Assembly (NCBI RefSeq): GCF_011759585.1
Contig: NZ_JAAOYV010000001.1
Span: forward strand, 1,116,001 to 1,180,000
Length of the DNA stretch: 64,000 bases
Direction: 5' to 3'
Source: Frigoribacterium endophyticum
GTDB lineage: Bacteria; Actinomycetota; Actinomycetes; Actinomycetales; Microbacteriaceae
In this document: piece by piece, positions 48,630-57,676 of the stretch
How positions within the stretch are numbered: position 1 is the stretch's first letter
Layout: every line of letters begins with the position of its first letter
Program-made: the position numbers and the translations under genes
The notes under the pieces: generated by a model
Told to the model about the DNA's origin: nothing
Databases searched by the model: none
The model's input: only the letters and a program-made list of their open reading frames with translations

Positions 48630-50777
48630 TCAGGCGTCGACGTACTCCGGCCCGACGATCATCGGGTCGTGGAATGTCGTGCCACGCACGCGGAGGGTCG
48701 CCCCCACACGGTCGAGGTAGGGCGTCACCCCGCCCATCTGGAACGGGTACCCGGCGCCCAGGATGAGGCAGAGGTCGATGTCCTGCGCCGCCGACACCAC
48801 ACCGTCGTCGAGCATCCGGCCCACCTCGTCGGCGAGGCCGTCCTCGATCCGGCGACGGAGCTCGTCGTCCGTCATCGGGGTGCCGGGCCCGGCCGCGAGG
48901 GCGACCGCCTTCTTGTCGAAGCCCTTGCGGCGGCCCTTGGAGTCCCGCTCGAAGATCGTTCCGTGCTCAGCGAGGCGGTGCAGGCCGTCGCTGGCGAAGA
49001 AGCGGTCGGGGAAGGCCGCGTGGTGCGTGTCGAGCACGTGGGCGCCGACCGTGAGGCCGACGAGCTCCAGGAGCTCGAACGGGGTCATCGGGAGGCCGAA
49101 CGGGGCCGTCGCACGGTCGACGACCTCGAACGGGGTGCCCGTCTCCACCGCGTGCATGGCCTCGCCGAGCAGCTTCGCGAGGATGCGGTTCACCACGAAC
49201 CCAGGGGTGTCGGCCGTGATGACCGCGTTCTTCCGGAGGGCGGCCGCCGTCACCATGGCGGTGCTGAGGGTGGCCTCGTCGGTGGCGGGCGTGCGCACCA
49301 CCTCGACCAGGGGCATCACGGCCACCGGGTTGAAGAAGTGGAAGCCGACCAGCCGCTCGGGGTGGCGGAGGCGGGCCCCGATCGCCTCCACGCTGAGCGA
49401 CGACGTGTTCGTGGCGAGCACGGCGCCCTCCGCGACCACCGCCTCCACCCGTTCGAAGACGTCCTGCTTCACGCCGAGCTCCTCGAAGACGGCTTCGATC
49501 ACCCAGTCGCAGTCGGCGAAGTCGGAGAGGTCGGTCGTGCCGGTGACGAGCGCGGAGAGCCGGTTCGACTCGTCGCCCGAGATGCGGCCCTTCGTCGCGA
49601 GCTCGACGATCTCGCCGCGGATCCGCTCGACGCCGGCGTCGACCCTGGCCTGGTCGAGGTCGGTGATGACGACCGGCACCTGGAGACGACGGACGAAGAG
49701 CAGGGCGAACTGGCTGGCCATCAGGCCCGCGCCGACGATGCCGACCTTGGTCACGGGCTTCGCCAGGTCGCGCGGGGGAGCGCCGGCCGGCTTCTTGGCC
49801 CGCTTCTGGACGAGGTCGAACGAGTACATGCTCGCGGCGAACTGGTCGCCCGCGACGAGCCCGGCGAGGGCCTCGTCCTCCGCGGCGAAGCCCGTGGCCC
49901 GGTCGGTCGACCGGGCGGCCTTCAGCAGTTCCAGGGCCGCGTAGGGCGAGCGCGCCACCGTGCCGATCTTGCCCTCGAGCGACTTCCGGGCGATCGAGAC
50001 GGCGGCGTCCCACTTCACCGCACGCTCCAGGCGTCCGGGCACGTGGGGGCGGGCGACCTTCGTCGTGCCGGCCACCACGCCGTCCGCCCAGCGGATCGAG
50101 TCCTCGAGGAAGGCCGCCGGGCCGAAGGCCGCGTCGACGATGCCGAGCTCCAGGGCCTGCGCCGGCTTCAGCGTCCGGTTGTTCTTGAGCGGGTTCTCGA
50201 TGACCACCCGGAGGGCGGCCTCGATGCCGATGAGGTTCGGCAGCAGCCACGCGCCTCCCCAGCCGGGGACGATGCCGAGGAAGACCTCGGGCAGCGCGAG
50301 GGCGGCGGCGGACGTGTCGACGGTGCGGTAGTCGGCGTGCAGGGCGATCTCGAGGCCGCCCCCGAGCGCGAGCCCGTTCACGAAGACGAAGGTCGGCACG
50401 CCGGCGTCGTGCAGCTTGCCGAGGGTGGAGTGACCGAGTCGAGCGAGCTCGCGGGCGACCTCGCGGCTGGGGATCTGGCTGACCTTGCTGAGGTCGGCCC
50501 CGGCGGCGAGGAAATAGGGCTTGCCCGTGACGGCGATCGCCGCGACCTCGCCGCGCGACGCACGCGCTCGGAGCTCGTCGAGCGTCGCGCCGAACTCGAG
50601 CAGCGTCGCCGGCCCGAGGGTGCTCGGCCGGGTGTGGTCCCGGCCGTTGTCGAGGGTCACGAGCGCGAGGACCCCGCCGGAGGGGAGGGGCACGTCGCGG
50701 ACGTGGCTGTGGGTCACGACCTCGTCGTGGCTGAGCTCGGTGAGGGCCTCGAGGGGGGCGTTCGTGGTCGTGCTCAT
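48630..50777 (-). CDS. fadB: Fatty acid oxidation enzyme: enoyl-CoA hydratase / 3-hydroxyacyl-CoA dehydrogenase
   Basis: The product is 715 aa from ATG 50777. Residues about 20-290 are an enoyl-CoA hydratase (crotonase) domain with FVNGLALGGGLEIALHADYR and LPEVFLGIVPGWGGAWLLP. Residues about 325-510 are the NAD-binding dehydrogenase domain (KVGIVGAGLMASQFALLF, GFHFFNPVAVMPLVEVV, TPGFVVNRIL), followed by two C-terminal dehydrogenase repeats to the end. It performs two steps of beta-oxidation. It overlaps the thiolase gene by 4 bases (ATGA), the usual fadA-fadB unit with the thiolase first. Confidence 0.94.
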   Translation of the reverse strand: MSTTTNAPLEALTELSHDEVVTHSHVRDVPLPSGGVLALVTLDNGRDHTRPSTLGPATLLEFGATLDELRARASRGEVAAIAVTGKPYFLAAGADLSKVSQIPSREVARELARLGHSTLGKLHDAGVPTFVFVNGLALGGGLEIALHADYRTVDTSAAALALPEVFLGIVPGWGGAWLLPNLIGIEAALRVVIENPLKNNRTLKPAQALELGIVDAAFGPAAFLEDSIRWADGVVAGTTKVARPHVPGRLERAVKWDAAVSIARKSLEGKIGTVARSPYAALELLKAARSTDRATGFAAEDEALAGLVAGDQFAASMYSFDLVQKRAKKPAGAPPRDLAKPVTKVGIVGAGLMASQFALLFVRRLQVPVVITDLDQARVDAGVERIRGEIVELATKGRISGDESNRLSALVTGTTDLSDFADCDWVIEAVFEELGVKQDVFERVEAVVAEGAVLATNTSSLSVEAIGARLRHPERLVGFHFFNPVAVMPLVEVVRTPATDEATLSTAMVTAAALRKNAVITADTPGFVVNRILAKLLGEAMHAVETGTPFEVVDRATAPFGLPMTPFELLELVGLTVGAHVLDTHHAAFPDRFFASDGLHRLAEHGTIFERDSKGRRKGFDKKAVALAAGPGTPMTDDELRRRIEDGLADEVGRMLDDGVVSAAQDIDLCLILGAGYPFQMGGVTPYLDRVGATLRVRGTTFHDPMIVGPEYVDA

Positions 50778-51979
50778 GCTCGTGCGGCCTTCCGGTCGAA
50801 GTGCGGGTTCTCCCAGATGACGCTGCCGCCCTGGCCGAGGCCGACGCACATCGCGGTCAGGCCGTAGCGGACCTCCGGGTGCTGCTCGAACTGGCGAGCG
50901 AGCTGGATCATCAGCCGCACGCCGGACGAGGCGAGCGGGTGGCCGACGGCGATGGCGCCGCCCCACGGGTTGACCCGCGGGTCGTCGTCGTCGACGCCGA
51001 AGTGGTCGAGCAGCGACAGCACCTGCACGGCGAAGGCCTCGTTGAGCTCGAAGAGCCCGATGTCGTCGATCGTGAGCCCCGCCTTGCGGAGCGCCTTCTC
51101 GGTGGAGGGCACGGGGCCGATGCCCATGATCTCCGGCTCGACCCCGGCGTAGGCGAAGCTGACGAGACGCATCTTCGGGGCGAGGCCGTACTCGCGCGCG
51201 GCCTCCGCCGAGGCGAGCAGGCTGACGGTCGCGCCGTCGTTCAGCCCCGACGAGTTGCCCGCGGTGACCCGCCCGTGGGGTCGGAACGGCGTCCGCAGGC
51301 CGGCCAGCGCCTCCATCGTGGTCTCCGGGCGCGGTGCCTCGTCGCGGGTCACGAGGCCCCAGCCCTCGGCCGACGGCACGGCGACCGGCACGAGGTCGGG
51401 CTGGATGTGCCCGGCGTCGTAGGCGGCCGCGAGCTTCTGCTGTGACCGCATCGCGAAGCGGTCGGAGCGCTCCTTCGTCAGCTGCGGGAAGCGGTCGTGG
51501 ATGCGCTCGGCCGTCGACCCCATGTTGAGGGCGTCGCCGCTGACGAGCTTCTCGGTGAGGAACCTCGGGTTGGGGTCGGCGGCGAAGCCCATCGGGTGGC
51601 GGCCCATGTGCTCGACGCCGCCGGCGACGGCGACGTCGTAGGCGCCGAAGGCGATGCCGCCCGCGAGGGTGGTGACGCTCGTCATCGCCCCCGCGCACAT
51701 CCGGTCGATCGCGAAGCCGGGCACCGACCGGGGGAGGCCCGCGAGGAGCGCCGTCGTGCGCCCCAGGGTCAGCCCCTGGTCGCCCTGCTGCGTGGTCGCC
51801 GCGACGGCGACGTCGTCGACGCGGTCGAGGGGGAGGGAGGGGTTCCGCTCCAGCAGCCCCTTCATGGCCTTGACGACGAGGTCGTCCGCCCGGGTGCCCC
51901 AGTAGACGCCCTTCTCCCCTGCCCGGCCGAACGGGGTGCGGACCCCGTCGACGAAGACGACTTCTGTTCTCTCGGCCAC
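50774..51979 (-). CDS. fadA: Acetyl-CoA acyltransferase (thiolase)
   Basis: The product is 401 aa. It cleaves 3-ketoacyl-CoA in the last step of beta-oxidation. Catalytic residues: Cys in IDRMCAGAMTSV, His in AVGHPLASSGVR, Cys in AMCVGLGQGGS. GVEHMGRHPMGF, AGNSSGLNDGATVSLLAS and LNEAFAVQVL are further thiolase marks. A Lys/Arg-rich end closes the protein. It is first of the two-gene fadA-fadB unit. Confidence 0.94.
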   Translation of the reverse strand: MAERTEVVFVDGVRTPFGRAGEKGVYWGTRADDLVVKAMKGLLERNPSLPLDRVDDVAVAATTQQGDQGLTLGRTTALLAGLPRSVPGFAIDRMCAGAMTSVTTLAGGIAFGAYDVAVAGGVEHMGRHPMGFAADPNPRFLTEKLVSGDALNMGSTAERIHDRFPQLTKERSDRFAMRSQQKLAAAYDAGHIQPDLVPVAVPSAEGWGLVTRDEAPRPETTMEALAGLRTPFRPHGRVTAGNSSGLNDGATVSLLASAEAAREYGLAPKMRLVSFAYAGVEPEIMGIGPVPSTEKALRKAGLTIDDIGLFELNEAFAVQVLSLLDHFGVDDDDPRVNPWGGAIAVGHPLASSGVRLMIQLARQFEQHPEVRYGLTAMCVGLGQGGSVIWENPHFDRKAARA

Positions 51980-52051
51980 GTTGCCTCCAGTGCTCGGAAC
52001 TGGTCCGATCCTAGGGAGGCGGCGGGGGCGGGCAGAATCCTTCGCGGATTG

Positions 52052-53353
52052 CTACGAAGGCTCGGCGGGCTGCGTCTCGGGCTCTTGGTGGGCGTCGACA
52101 AAGGCGTCGGCGAGGGGCCCCGCGACGGCCTCGACCTGCCAGGTGCGGGCCCCGAGCTCGGTCAGGGCCGCGGCGAGGGCCTCGGGCTCGAAGGGGATCG
52201 GCGGCTCCCAGCAGACCCGGCGGAGGAGCTCCGGCGTGAGGAGGTTCTCGACCGGCAGGTCGAGGCGCTCGGCGATCGCCGCCACGACGGGGCGGGCGTG
52301 CCGGTACCGGGCGTCGGCCATCGGCGACTTGTCGGCCCAGCTGCGGGGCGGGGGGAGGGTGTCGCCGGCCGGCCCGCGGTGCGAGGGCAGGTCGGCGGTC
52401 GCCTGGCCGCGCTCGACGGCGGCCCACCACCGGTCGAGCTCGCTCCGGCTCGCGCGGCCCACGAACTCGCGGAGGCCGGCCAGGGCGCGCTTGTCGGCCG
52501 GCAGCGCCTTCGCCGCGGCGACCAGGGAAGAGTCCGGCACGAGCCGGCCCGCGGCGGTGTCGACCTGCCGGGCGTAGTCGTCGCGCGCGGTCCAGAGCTC
52601 ACGGGCGACGGCGAGGCCCCGCGACCCGCGCACGGTGTGCAGCCCGGTGAGGCGACGCCAGGGCTCGGCCTTGGCCGGCTTGACCTCGCGGGCGACCGTC
52701 GCCGCGAACTCCTGCCGAGCGATGTCGAGCTTGCCGTCACGCTCGAGCAGCTCGGCCATCGCGTCCCGGAGGTCGACGAGCAGCTCGACGTCGAGGGCCG
52801 CGTAGACCAGCCAGCTCTGGGGGAGGGGGCGGGTCGACCAGTCGGCCGCGGAGTGCTCCTTGGCGAGGTGGACGCCGAGGAGCTGCTCGACGACGGCCCC
52901 GAGGCCCACCTTCGGCAGCCCGGCGAGGCGGGCGCCGAGCTCGGTGTCGAACACGAGGTCGGGGTCGAGGCCGATCTCGCGCAGGCACGCGAGGTCCTGG
53001 CTGGCGGCGTGCAGCACCCACTCCTCGTGGCCGATGACGGCCTGGAGCTCGTCGAAGCGGCCGATGGCCGGCGGGTCGAAGAGGAAGACGCCCGAGCCGC
53101 GGCGGAACACCTGGATGAGGTACGCGCGCTGCGAGTAGCGGTAGCCGGAGGCGCGCTCCGCGTCGATCGAGATCGGCCCCGTCCCGGCGGCGATCGCCTC
53201 GACCGCGGCCAGGTAGCCGTCGCGGTCGTCGATGACGTCGACGTGCCCGTGGGCGGAGTCCGCCGTGGCGACGACGGGGGCCACGGTCACTCGGGGAGCG
53301 GCGGCGGCCTCGGGCGAGGGCGTCTCGCTCGGGTCGGGGGTGACGGTGTCCAT
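52052..53353 (-). CDS. Ribonuclease D family 3'-5' exonuclease with HRDC domain
   Basis: The product is 433 aa. The exonuclease domain (residues about 40-220) keeps the four acidic residues of the DEDD family: PISIDAERASGYRYSQRAYL (Asp and Glu), WVLHAASQDLACLREIG (Asp), and YAALDVELLVDLRDAM (Tyr and Asp). HSAADWSTRPL matches the loop before the last motif. An HRDC-like helical domain follows (about 225-330), then a C-terminal extension typical of the actinobacterial form. It should act in RNA processing. The neighbour DUF3000 gene is its usual partner in actinobacteria. Confidence 0.93.
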   Translation of the reverse strand: MDTVTPDPSETPSPEAAAAPRVTVAPVVATADSAHGHVDVIDDRDGYLAAVEAIAAGTGPISIDAERASGYRYSQRAYLIQVFRRGSGVFLFDPPAIGRFDELQAVIGHEEWVLHAASQDLACLREIGLDPDLVFDTELGARLAGLPKVGLGAVVEQLLGVHLAKEHSAADWSTRPLPQSWLVYAALDVELLVDLRDAMAELLERDGKLDIARQEFAATVAREVKPAKAEPWRRLTGLHTVRGSRGLAVARELWTARDDYARQVDTAAGRLVPDSSLVAAAKALPADKRALAGLREFVGRASRSELDRWWAAVERGQATADLPSHRGPAGDTLPPPRSWADKSPMADARYRHARPVVAAIAERLDLPVENLLTPELLRRVCWEPPIPFEPEALAAALTELGARTWQVEAVAGPLADAFVDAHQEPETQPAEPS

Positions 53354-53402
53354 GTCTCGGCGGTCCTGTTCTCGGCTCGGAGGTGTCGCGGTGGGCGACG
53401 GG

Positions 53403-53999
53403 TCAGTCGCGCCCGACGCGGCGCGACGCGAGGAGGGTGACGCCCTCGACGGTCGGCGGCAGGCCCGCGAGGGTGCAGATCAGTTCGCTCCAGGCCTCGA
53501 GGTGCGGTGCGAGGTCGGTGCTCGTCGGCGTCCACGAGGCGCGCAGCTCGAGCTGCGCCCCCTCGCCCTGGTCGGCGAGGTCGCCGTAGCCGGTCGAGAG
53601 CACCTTCGTGGCGGTGCCGGAGGCGGAGTGGTGGGAGGCCCCGCCGGCGGCGAGGGAGTCGACGAGCCACGACCAGGCGACGTCGGCGACGAAGGGGTCG
53701 AGCGCGAGGTCGGCCTCGAGCGGCGCCTGGGCGAAGCAGACGACGCGGAAGACGCCGCCCCAGGCCTCCGGGGCCGACTCGTCGTACAGCAGGACGAAGC
53801 GGCCCGTGCCGAGGTCGGGGTCGGCGCGGCCCGAGGCGCCCACGACGTCGCCCGCGAGGGCGAGGGCGTGCGGCGCGAGGCCGCCCGGAGCGGGGATCTC
53901 GCTGACGGCGAGGTCGTCGCGGGCGACGGCTCGGCGCACGGACTCGACCGCTGCGGCGAACGCGGACGGGGTCGTCGGCGTCGAGGGGGTGTCGGACAC
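53403..53999 (-). CDS. DUF3000 protein
   Basis: The product is 198 aa from GTG 53999, set by the -10 box just upstream. It matches DUF3000: FAAAVESVRRAVARDDLAVSEI, LAPHALALAGDV, GTGRFVLLYDESAPEAWGGVFRVVCF, DPFVADVAWSWLVDSL, SWTPTSTDLAPHLEAWSELICTLAGLPP. It is a soluble protein of unknown function, next to the RNase D gene as in most actinobacteria, and probably co-transcribed with it. Confidence 0.9.
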   Translation of the reverse strand: MSDTPSTPTTPSAFAAAVESVRRAVARDDLAVSEIPAPGGLAPHALALAGDVVGASGRADPDLGTGRFVLLYDESAPEAWGGVFRVVCFAQAPLEADLALDPFVADVAWSWLVDSLAAGGASHHSASGTATKVLSTGYGDLADQGEGAQLELRASWTPTSTDLAPHLEAWSELICTLAGLPPTVEGVTLLASRRVGRD

Positions 54000-54005
54000 C
54001 CCAGC

Positions 54006-54015
54006 AGACTAGGCT
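54006..54015. promoter_or_regulatory. Shared divergent -10 element, DUF3000 / hydrolase
   Basis: AGACTAGGCT holds TAGTCT on the minus strand (54011-54006), ending 6 bases before the DUF3000 GTG (leaderless), and TAGGCT on the plus strand (54010-54015), leading to the hydrolase gene. The two boxes share the central TA. Confidence 0.5.
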
Positions 54016-54079
54016 CCCAGCTGATCCCGAGGTGGGCGGCACGCCGCGTCCGCCCGCCGCCCCGTCGATCGGAGCTCCC

Positions 54080-55327
54080 GTGACCCGCCCCTCGACTCCG
54101 TCCCCCGACCTCGGCGCGCGTCGCGCCCGGGGCGTCGGCCTCGTGCTCTCGGCCTCCGTCGTCGCCACGGCCGTCGTCTCGGCGGCGGCCGTCGTCTCGG
54201 GCGCCCTGGTCATGGCCGACAAGGTCGTGACGCCGGCCCGGCGTCGCGCCGACGGCGTCCGGGTGCTCGGGCACGACCCGTCCGTCCCCTCCGTGACGCT
54301 CAGCTCCGACCCCGACACCCGCCTGCCCGGCCGCTACAGCTTCTGGTTCGACCACGGCCGGGGCCACGCCCGAGTCGGAGAGGTGCTGAGCGACGACGGG
54401 CACCGGGTGGTCCGGTCGGTCGAGGCCGTCGACGCGGGCGACCTCGCCTCGGCCCGCCGGGGGCGGCTCGGGGGCTGGCTCTGGCGCACGCCTGCCGACG
54501 CCGGCCTGCCGGTCGTCGACGTCGAGGTCGGCACCCCGGTCGGCCCCGCGCCCGCGTGGCTCGTCCCCGCTCCCGGCGGCACCGACGGGCCGTGGCTGAT
54601 CAGCGTGCACGGCCGGGGCGTCACGCGGGCCGAGACCATCCGCGCCGCGCCGGCCGCGCACCGCGCGGGCTGGACCTCGCTCCTCGTCTCGTACCGCAAC
54701 GACGGGGAGGCGCCCCCGTCTCCCGACGGCCGCTACGCCCTCGGCGACCAGGAGTGGCGCGACGTGGAGGCCGCGATGGAGCACGCGGTCTCCTCCGGCG
54801 CGACCGCCCTCGTGCTCATGGGCTGGTCGATGGGCGGCGCGACCGTCCTGCAGGCCGTCACGCGCGCGAGGCACGGCGACCGCGTCGTGGGCGTGGCCCT
54901 CGAGTCGCCCGTCGTCGACTGGCGGACGACGCTGCGCTTCCAGGGGCGGGCCATGCACGTGCCGCGCCTCGTGCAGGAACTCGCGCTGCGCCTCCTGCAG
55001 TCGCCCGCGGCGGCGCGGCTCGGCCGCCGCGACGGGCCGATCGACCTCGACCGTCTCGACCTCGTGGCGCGGGCCGACCAGCTCGACGTCCCGGTGCTCC
55101 TGCTGCACAGCGACGACGACGGGTTCGTGCCGTCGACCGCGTCGCACGCGCTGGCCGAGGCGCGACCCGACCTCGTGCAGCTGGAGGTCTTCGCCGTGGC
55201 TCGCCACACGAAGATCTGGAACTACGACCCGGAGCGCTTCGAGCGGGTCATCGGCGAGTGGCTGGGCCGTCTGCCACGAGCCAGCGCGCGTACAGCGCGT
55301 CGTGGTCGTCCTTCAGCAGCTGGCTGA
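54080..55327 (+). CDS. Alpha/beta hydrolase with N-terminal membrane segment
   Basis: The product is 415 aa from GTG 54080, with GGAG 5 bases upstream; GTG 54032 is an alternative. An N-terminal helix (ARGVGLVLSASVVATAVVSAAAVVSGALV, in part) anchors or exports it. The hydrolase core shows WLISVHGRGVTRAET, LVLMGWSMGGATVL (nucleophile Ser), LLLHSDDDGFVPS (Asp) and AVARHTKIWNYDPERF (His), a complete catalytic triad. The substrate is unknown. Its last 80 bases overlap the end of the RibD-like gene on the other strand, and the tail (PRASARTARRGRPSAAG) looks like read-through rather than domain. Confidence 0.85.
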   Translation: MTRPSTPSPDLGARRARGVGLVLSASVVATAVVSAAAVVSGALVMADKVVTPARRRADGVRVLGHDPSVPSVTLSSDPDTRLPGRYSFWFDHGRGHARVGEVLSDDGHRVVRSVEAVDAGDLASARRGRLGGWLWRTPADAGLPVVDVEVGTPVGPAPAWLVPAPGGTDGPWLISVHGRGVTRAETIRAAPAAHRAGWTSLLVSYRNDGEAPPSPDGRYALGDQEWRDVEAAMEHAVSSGATALVLMGWSMGGATVLQAVTRARHGDRVVGVALESPVVDWRTTLRFQGRAMHVPRLVQELALRLLQSPAAARLGRRDGPIDLDRLDLVARADQLDVPVLLLHSDDDGFVPSTASHALAEARPDLVQLEVFAVARHTKIWNYDPERFERVIGEWLGRLPRASARTARRGRPSAAG

Positions 55328-56018
55328 GCGAGAGGCGCGCGGGGTCGAACCTCTCGCGGCCGAAGACGGGCAGGCCGCTGCCGATCACGACCGGGGAGGT
55401 GCTGAGGCAGAGCTCGTCGACGAGGCCGTCGCGGAGGAACTGCCCGGCGAGCGACGGCCCGCCCTCGCAGACGAGCGAGAGGAGGCGGTGGTCACGCAGC
55501 CGTCGGAGCACCGTCGCGGGGTCGAGACGCCCGTCCACGTCGTCGACCACCAGCACGGTCGCCGCCTCGGCGACCGCCGGCCCGAGGCTCGCGGCCACGG
55601 CGTCGGTCGCGCCGGCGGGGCACACGACGACGACGCGCTCGGCCTCGGCGGGGTCCATCCGGTGGCCTGACAGGTCGCCGGACGACGTGACCACGACGAG
55701 CCGGGAGGTCTTGGGCACCCGGTAGCCCTCGGCGCGGACGCTGGCGGCGCCGACGACCACTCCGTCGGCCAGGTCGCGGACGACCGCGAGCACCGCCCGG
55801 TCGACCGCGTTGCTGAGGGTGTCGGAGGTGCCGTCCTCGCCGGCGGCGTCGCCGCTCACCGCGGCGATGAGGTTGAGGCGCAGCCAGGTCTCGGCCGGGG
55901 GAGCGTAGAGGCCGCGGAGGGTCTCGCGCCCCCCGTCGCCGTCGCCCTCCACCGGGACGAGGTCGCCCGCCGACGCGAGGGAGGCCGGGGCGGCGGTGTG
56001 CAGGACCCGGAGGCTCAC
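55248..56018 (-). CDS. Pyrimidine reductase, RibD C-terminal family
   Basis: The product is 256 aa from GTG 56018, overlapping the sufE stop (GTGA). It has the RibD-C/dihydrofolate-reductase-like fold: WLRLNLIAAVSGDAAG, DRAVLAVVRDLADGVVVGAASVRAEGY, LVVVTSSGDLSG, HRLLSLVCEGGPSLAGQFL and DGLVDELCLSTSPVVIGSG. The GGP..L segment is the nucleotide site. In riboflavin synthesis this domain reduces a ribosylamino-pyrimidine, but many stand-alone copies act elsewhere, and no rib gene lies nearby. It is third in the sseA-sufE-reductase unit. Confidence 0.88.
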   Translation of the reverse strand: MSLRVLHTAAPASLASAGDLVPVEGDGDGGRETLRGLYAPPAETWLRLNLIAAVSGDAAGEDGTSDTLSNAVDRAVLAVVRDLADGVVVGAASVRAEGYRVPKTSRLVVVTSSGDLSGHRMDPAEAERVVVVCPAGATDAVAASLGPAVAEAATVLVVDDVDGRLDPATVLRRLRDHRLLSLVCEGGPSLAGQFLRDGLVDELCLSTSPVVIGSGLPVFGRERFDPARLSLSQLLKDDHDALYARWLVADGPATRR

Positions 56019-56515
56019 GCTCCCGAGGCCCCCGGAGCACCGGCGGTGTCGGCCTGCGCCGTCTTCTCGGCGATCTGGCGCTTGGCCCGCCCGAGGAGGG
56101 CGGTCATGCCCCGGACCCGCAGCGGGCTGACGGCCTCGACCAGGCCGATCGTCTGGGGGTAGTCGTCCGGCACGTCACGGAGGACCTGCTGGGCGGTCAG
56201 GCCCGTGAGGCCCTGCGCCAGGATCGACGCGAAGCCGCGCGTCGTCGGCGCCTCCCGAGGAGCCGTGGCGTGCATCGCGACGACGCCGTCGACGACCTCG
56301 ACGAAGATGAAGACCGGCGACTGGCACTCCTCGACACGCTCGAGCAGGTCGGGGTGGCCCTCGTACTCGGCGGGCAGCGCCGGCAGCTCGTTCGAGAACT
56401 CGAGCAGCAGCTGGAGGCGGTCCCGCACCTCGAGGGCGAGGAACTCGTCGCGGATCTCGGCGAGCGAGGCGGGCAGGTCGCCCGCGCCGGCCGCGGTGTC
56501 GGCCACGGCCGTCAT
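56015..56515 (-). CDS. sufE: SufE family sulfur acceptor protein
   Basis: The product is 166 aa from ATG 56515, overlapping the sulfurtransferase stop (ATGA). SufE accepts sulfane sulfur from a cysteine desulfurase. Seen: [35 protein letters not shown] with the sulfur-accepting Cys, [19 protein letters not shown], and [13 protein letters not shown]. Its cysteine desulfurase is not in the window; being coupled to a rhodanese suggests sulfur traffic between the two. Confidence 0.93.
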   Translation of the reverse strand: MTAVADTAAGAGDLPASLAEIRDEFLALEVRDRLQLLLEFSNELPALPAEYEGHPDLLERVEECQSPVFIFVEVVDGVVAMHATAPREAPTTRGFASILAQGLTGLTAQQVLRDVPDDYPQTIGLVEAVSPLRVRGMTALLGRAKRQIAEKTAQADTAGAPGASGA

Positions 56516-57411
56516 CGAGCCGGGACGGCGCCGGGCTCGGTGCCCTGCACGATCGGGACGCGCACGGCGCTGCCCCACTCGGTCCACGAGCCGTCGTAGT
56601 TCCGGACGTCCTCGAAGCCCATCAGGTGGTGCAGCACGAACCAGGTGTGGCTCGACCGCTCGCCGATGCGGCAGTAGGCGACGACGGAGTCCCCGTCGGC
56701 GAGGCCCGCGCCGTCGCGGTAGATCGCGTCGAGCTCCGCGCGCCCGCGGAAGCGGCCGTCGTCGGCGGCGGCCTTGCCCCACGGCACGTTCTGGGCGCTG
56801 GGGATGTGGCCGGCGCGCAGGGCGCCCTCTTCCGGGTAGGCGGGGGCGGTGGTGCGCTGGCCCGAGTACTCCTCGGGGGAGCGCACGTCGATGAGGGGCC
56901 GGCCGAGGTGGGCGAGCACGTCGTCCTTGTAGGCACGGATCACGGTGTCGTCGCGCTCGACCACCGGGTAGTCGGTCGGCTCAGGGCTCGGGGCCTGGGT
57001 GGTGTACTCACGGCCCTCCGCCTCCCACGCGGCGCGGCCGCCGTCGAGCAGGCGCACGTCCTCGTGGCCGAAGAGCGAGAACACCCAGAGGGCGTAGGCC
57101 GCCCACCAGTTGTTCTTGTCGCCGTAGACGACGATCGTCGAGTCGCGCGTGACGCCGCTGCGCGACATGAGCGCCGCGAAGGCCTCGCCGTCGACGTAGT
57201 CGCGCTGCACGGGGTCGTTGAGGTCGAGGTGCCAGTCGATCTTGACGGCGCCGGCGATGTGCCCGGTCTCGTAGAGCAGCACGTCCTCGTCGGACTCGAC
57301 GACGACGAGCCCCGGCGTGCCGAGGTGCTCCTGCAGCCAGTCGGTGCTGACGAGGCGCTCGGGGTGCGCGAACTCCTGGAACTTCGGTGATGCGTCGTGC
57401 TCGACGACCAT
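56512..57411 (-). CDS. sseA: Thiosulfate sulfurtransferase (tandem rhodanese)
   Basis: The product is 299 aa. Two rhodanese domains are visible. The first (about 20-140) has [17 protein letters not shown] and [16 protein letters not shown] and lacks the catalytic Cys (inactive half). The second (about 165-290) has [29 protein letters not shown] and the active loop [12 protein letters not shown] with Cys. [16 protein letters not shown] is the usual end. It moves sulfane sulfur from thiosulfate or a related donor. It is first of a three-gene unit with sufE and the reductase. Confidence 0.93.
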   Translation of the reverse strand: MVVEHDASPKFQEFAHPERLVSTDWLQEHLGTPGLVVVESDEDVLLYETGHIAGAVKIDWHLDLNDPVQRDYVDGEAFAALMSRSGVTRDSTIVVYGDKNNWWAAYALWVFSLFGHEDVRLLDGGRAAWEAEGREYTTQAPSPEPTDYPVVERDDTVIRAYKDDVLAHLGRPLIDVRSPEEYSGQRTTAPAYPEEGALRAGHIPSAQNVPWGKAAADDGRFRGRAELDAIYRDGAGLADGDSVVAYCRIGERSSHTWFVLHHLMGFEDVRNYDGSWTEWGSAVRVPIVQGTEPGAVPAR

Positions 57412-57676
57412 GGGTGCCTCCTGCTGTGTCTCTCCGTCGCGGGGACGGAGCGCCGCCGGCGACGGCGGACGATCTCGGGTGCAGCGCGGCGGGCGCTGCG
57501 GTCGGGCGCCGGTGCCCGGTGGCTAGACTCGGGCCCGGGTCACCGTCGAGGCTACGCACACGGCGTGAGCGTCGTCCGGGCGCCCCTCAGACTCTGACAC
57601 AGATCGCCCCGACGCACACCGCGGCCAGGCCCCCGACGTGCGTCGCCCCCTGGTCCCCTGCCTGCGAGGTCGCCCG

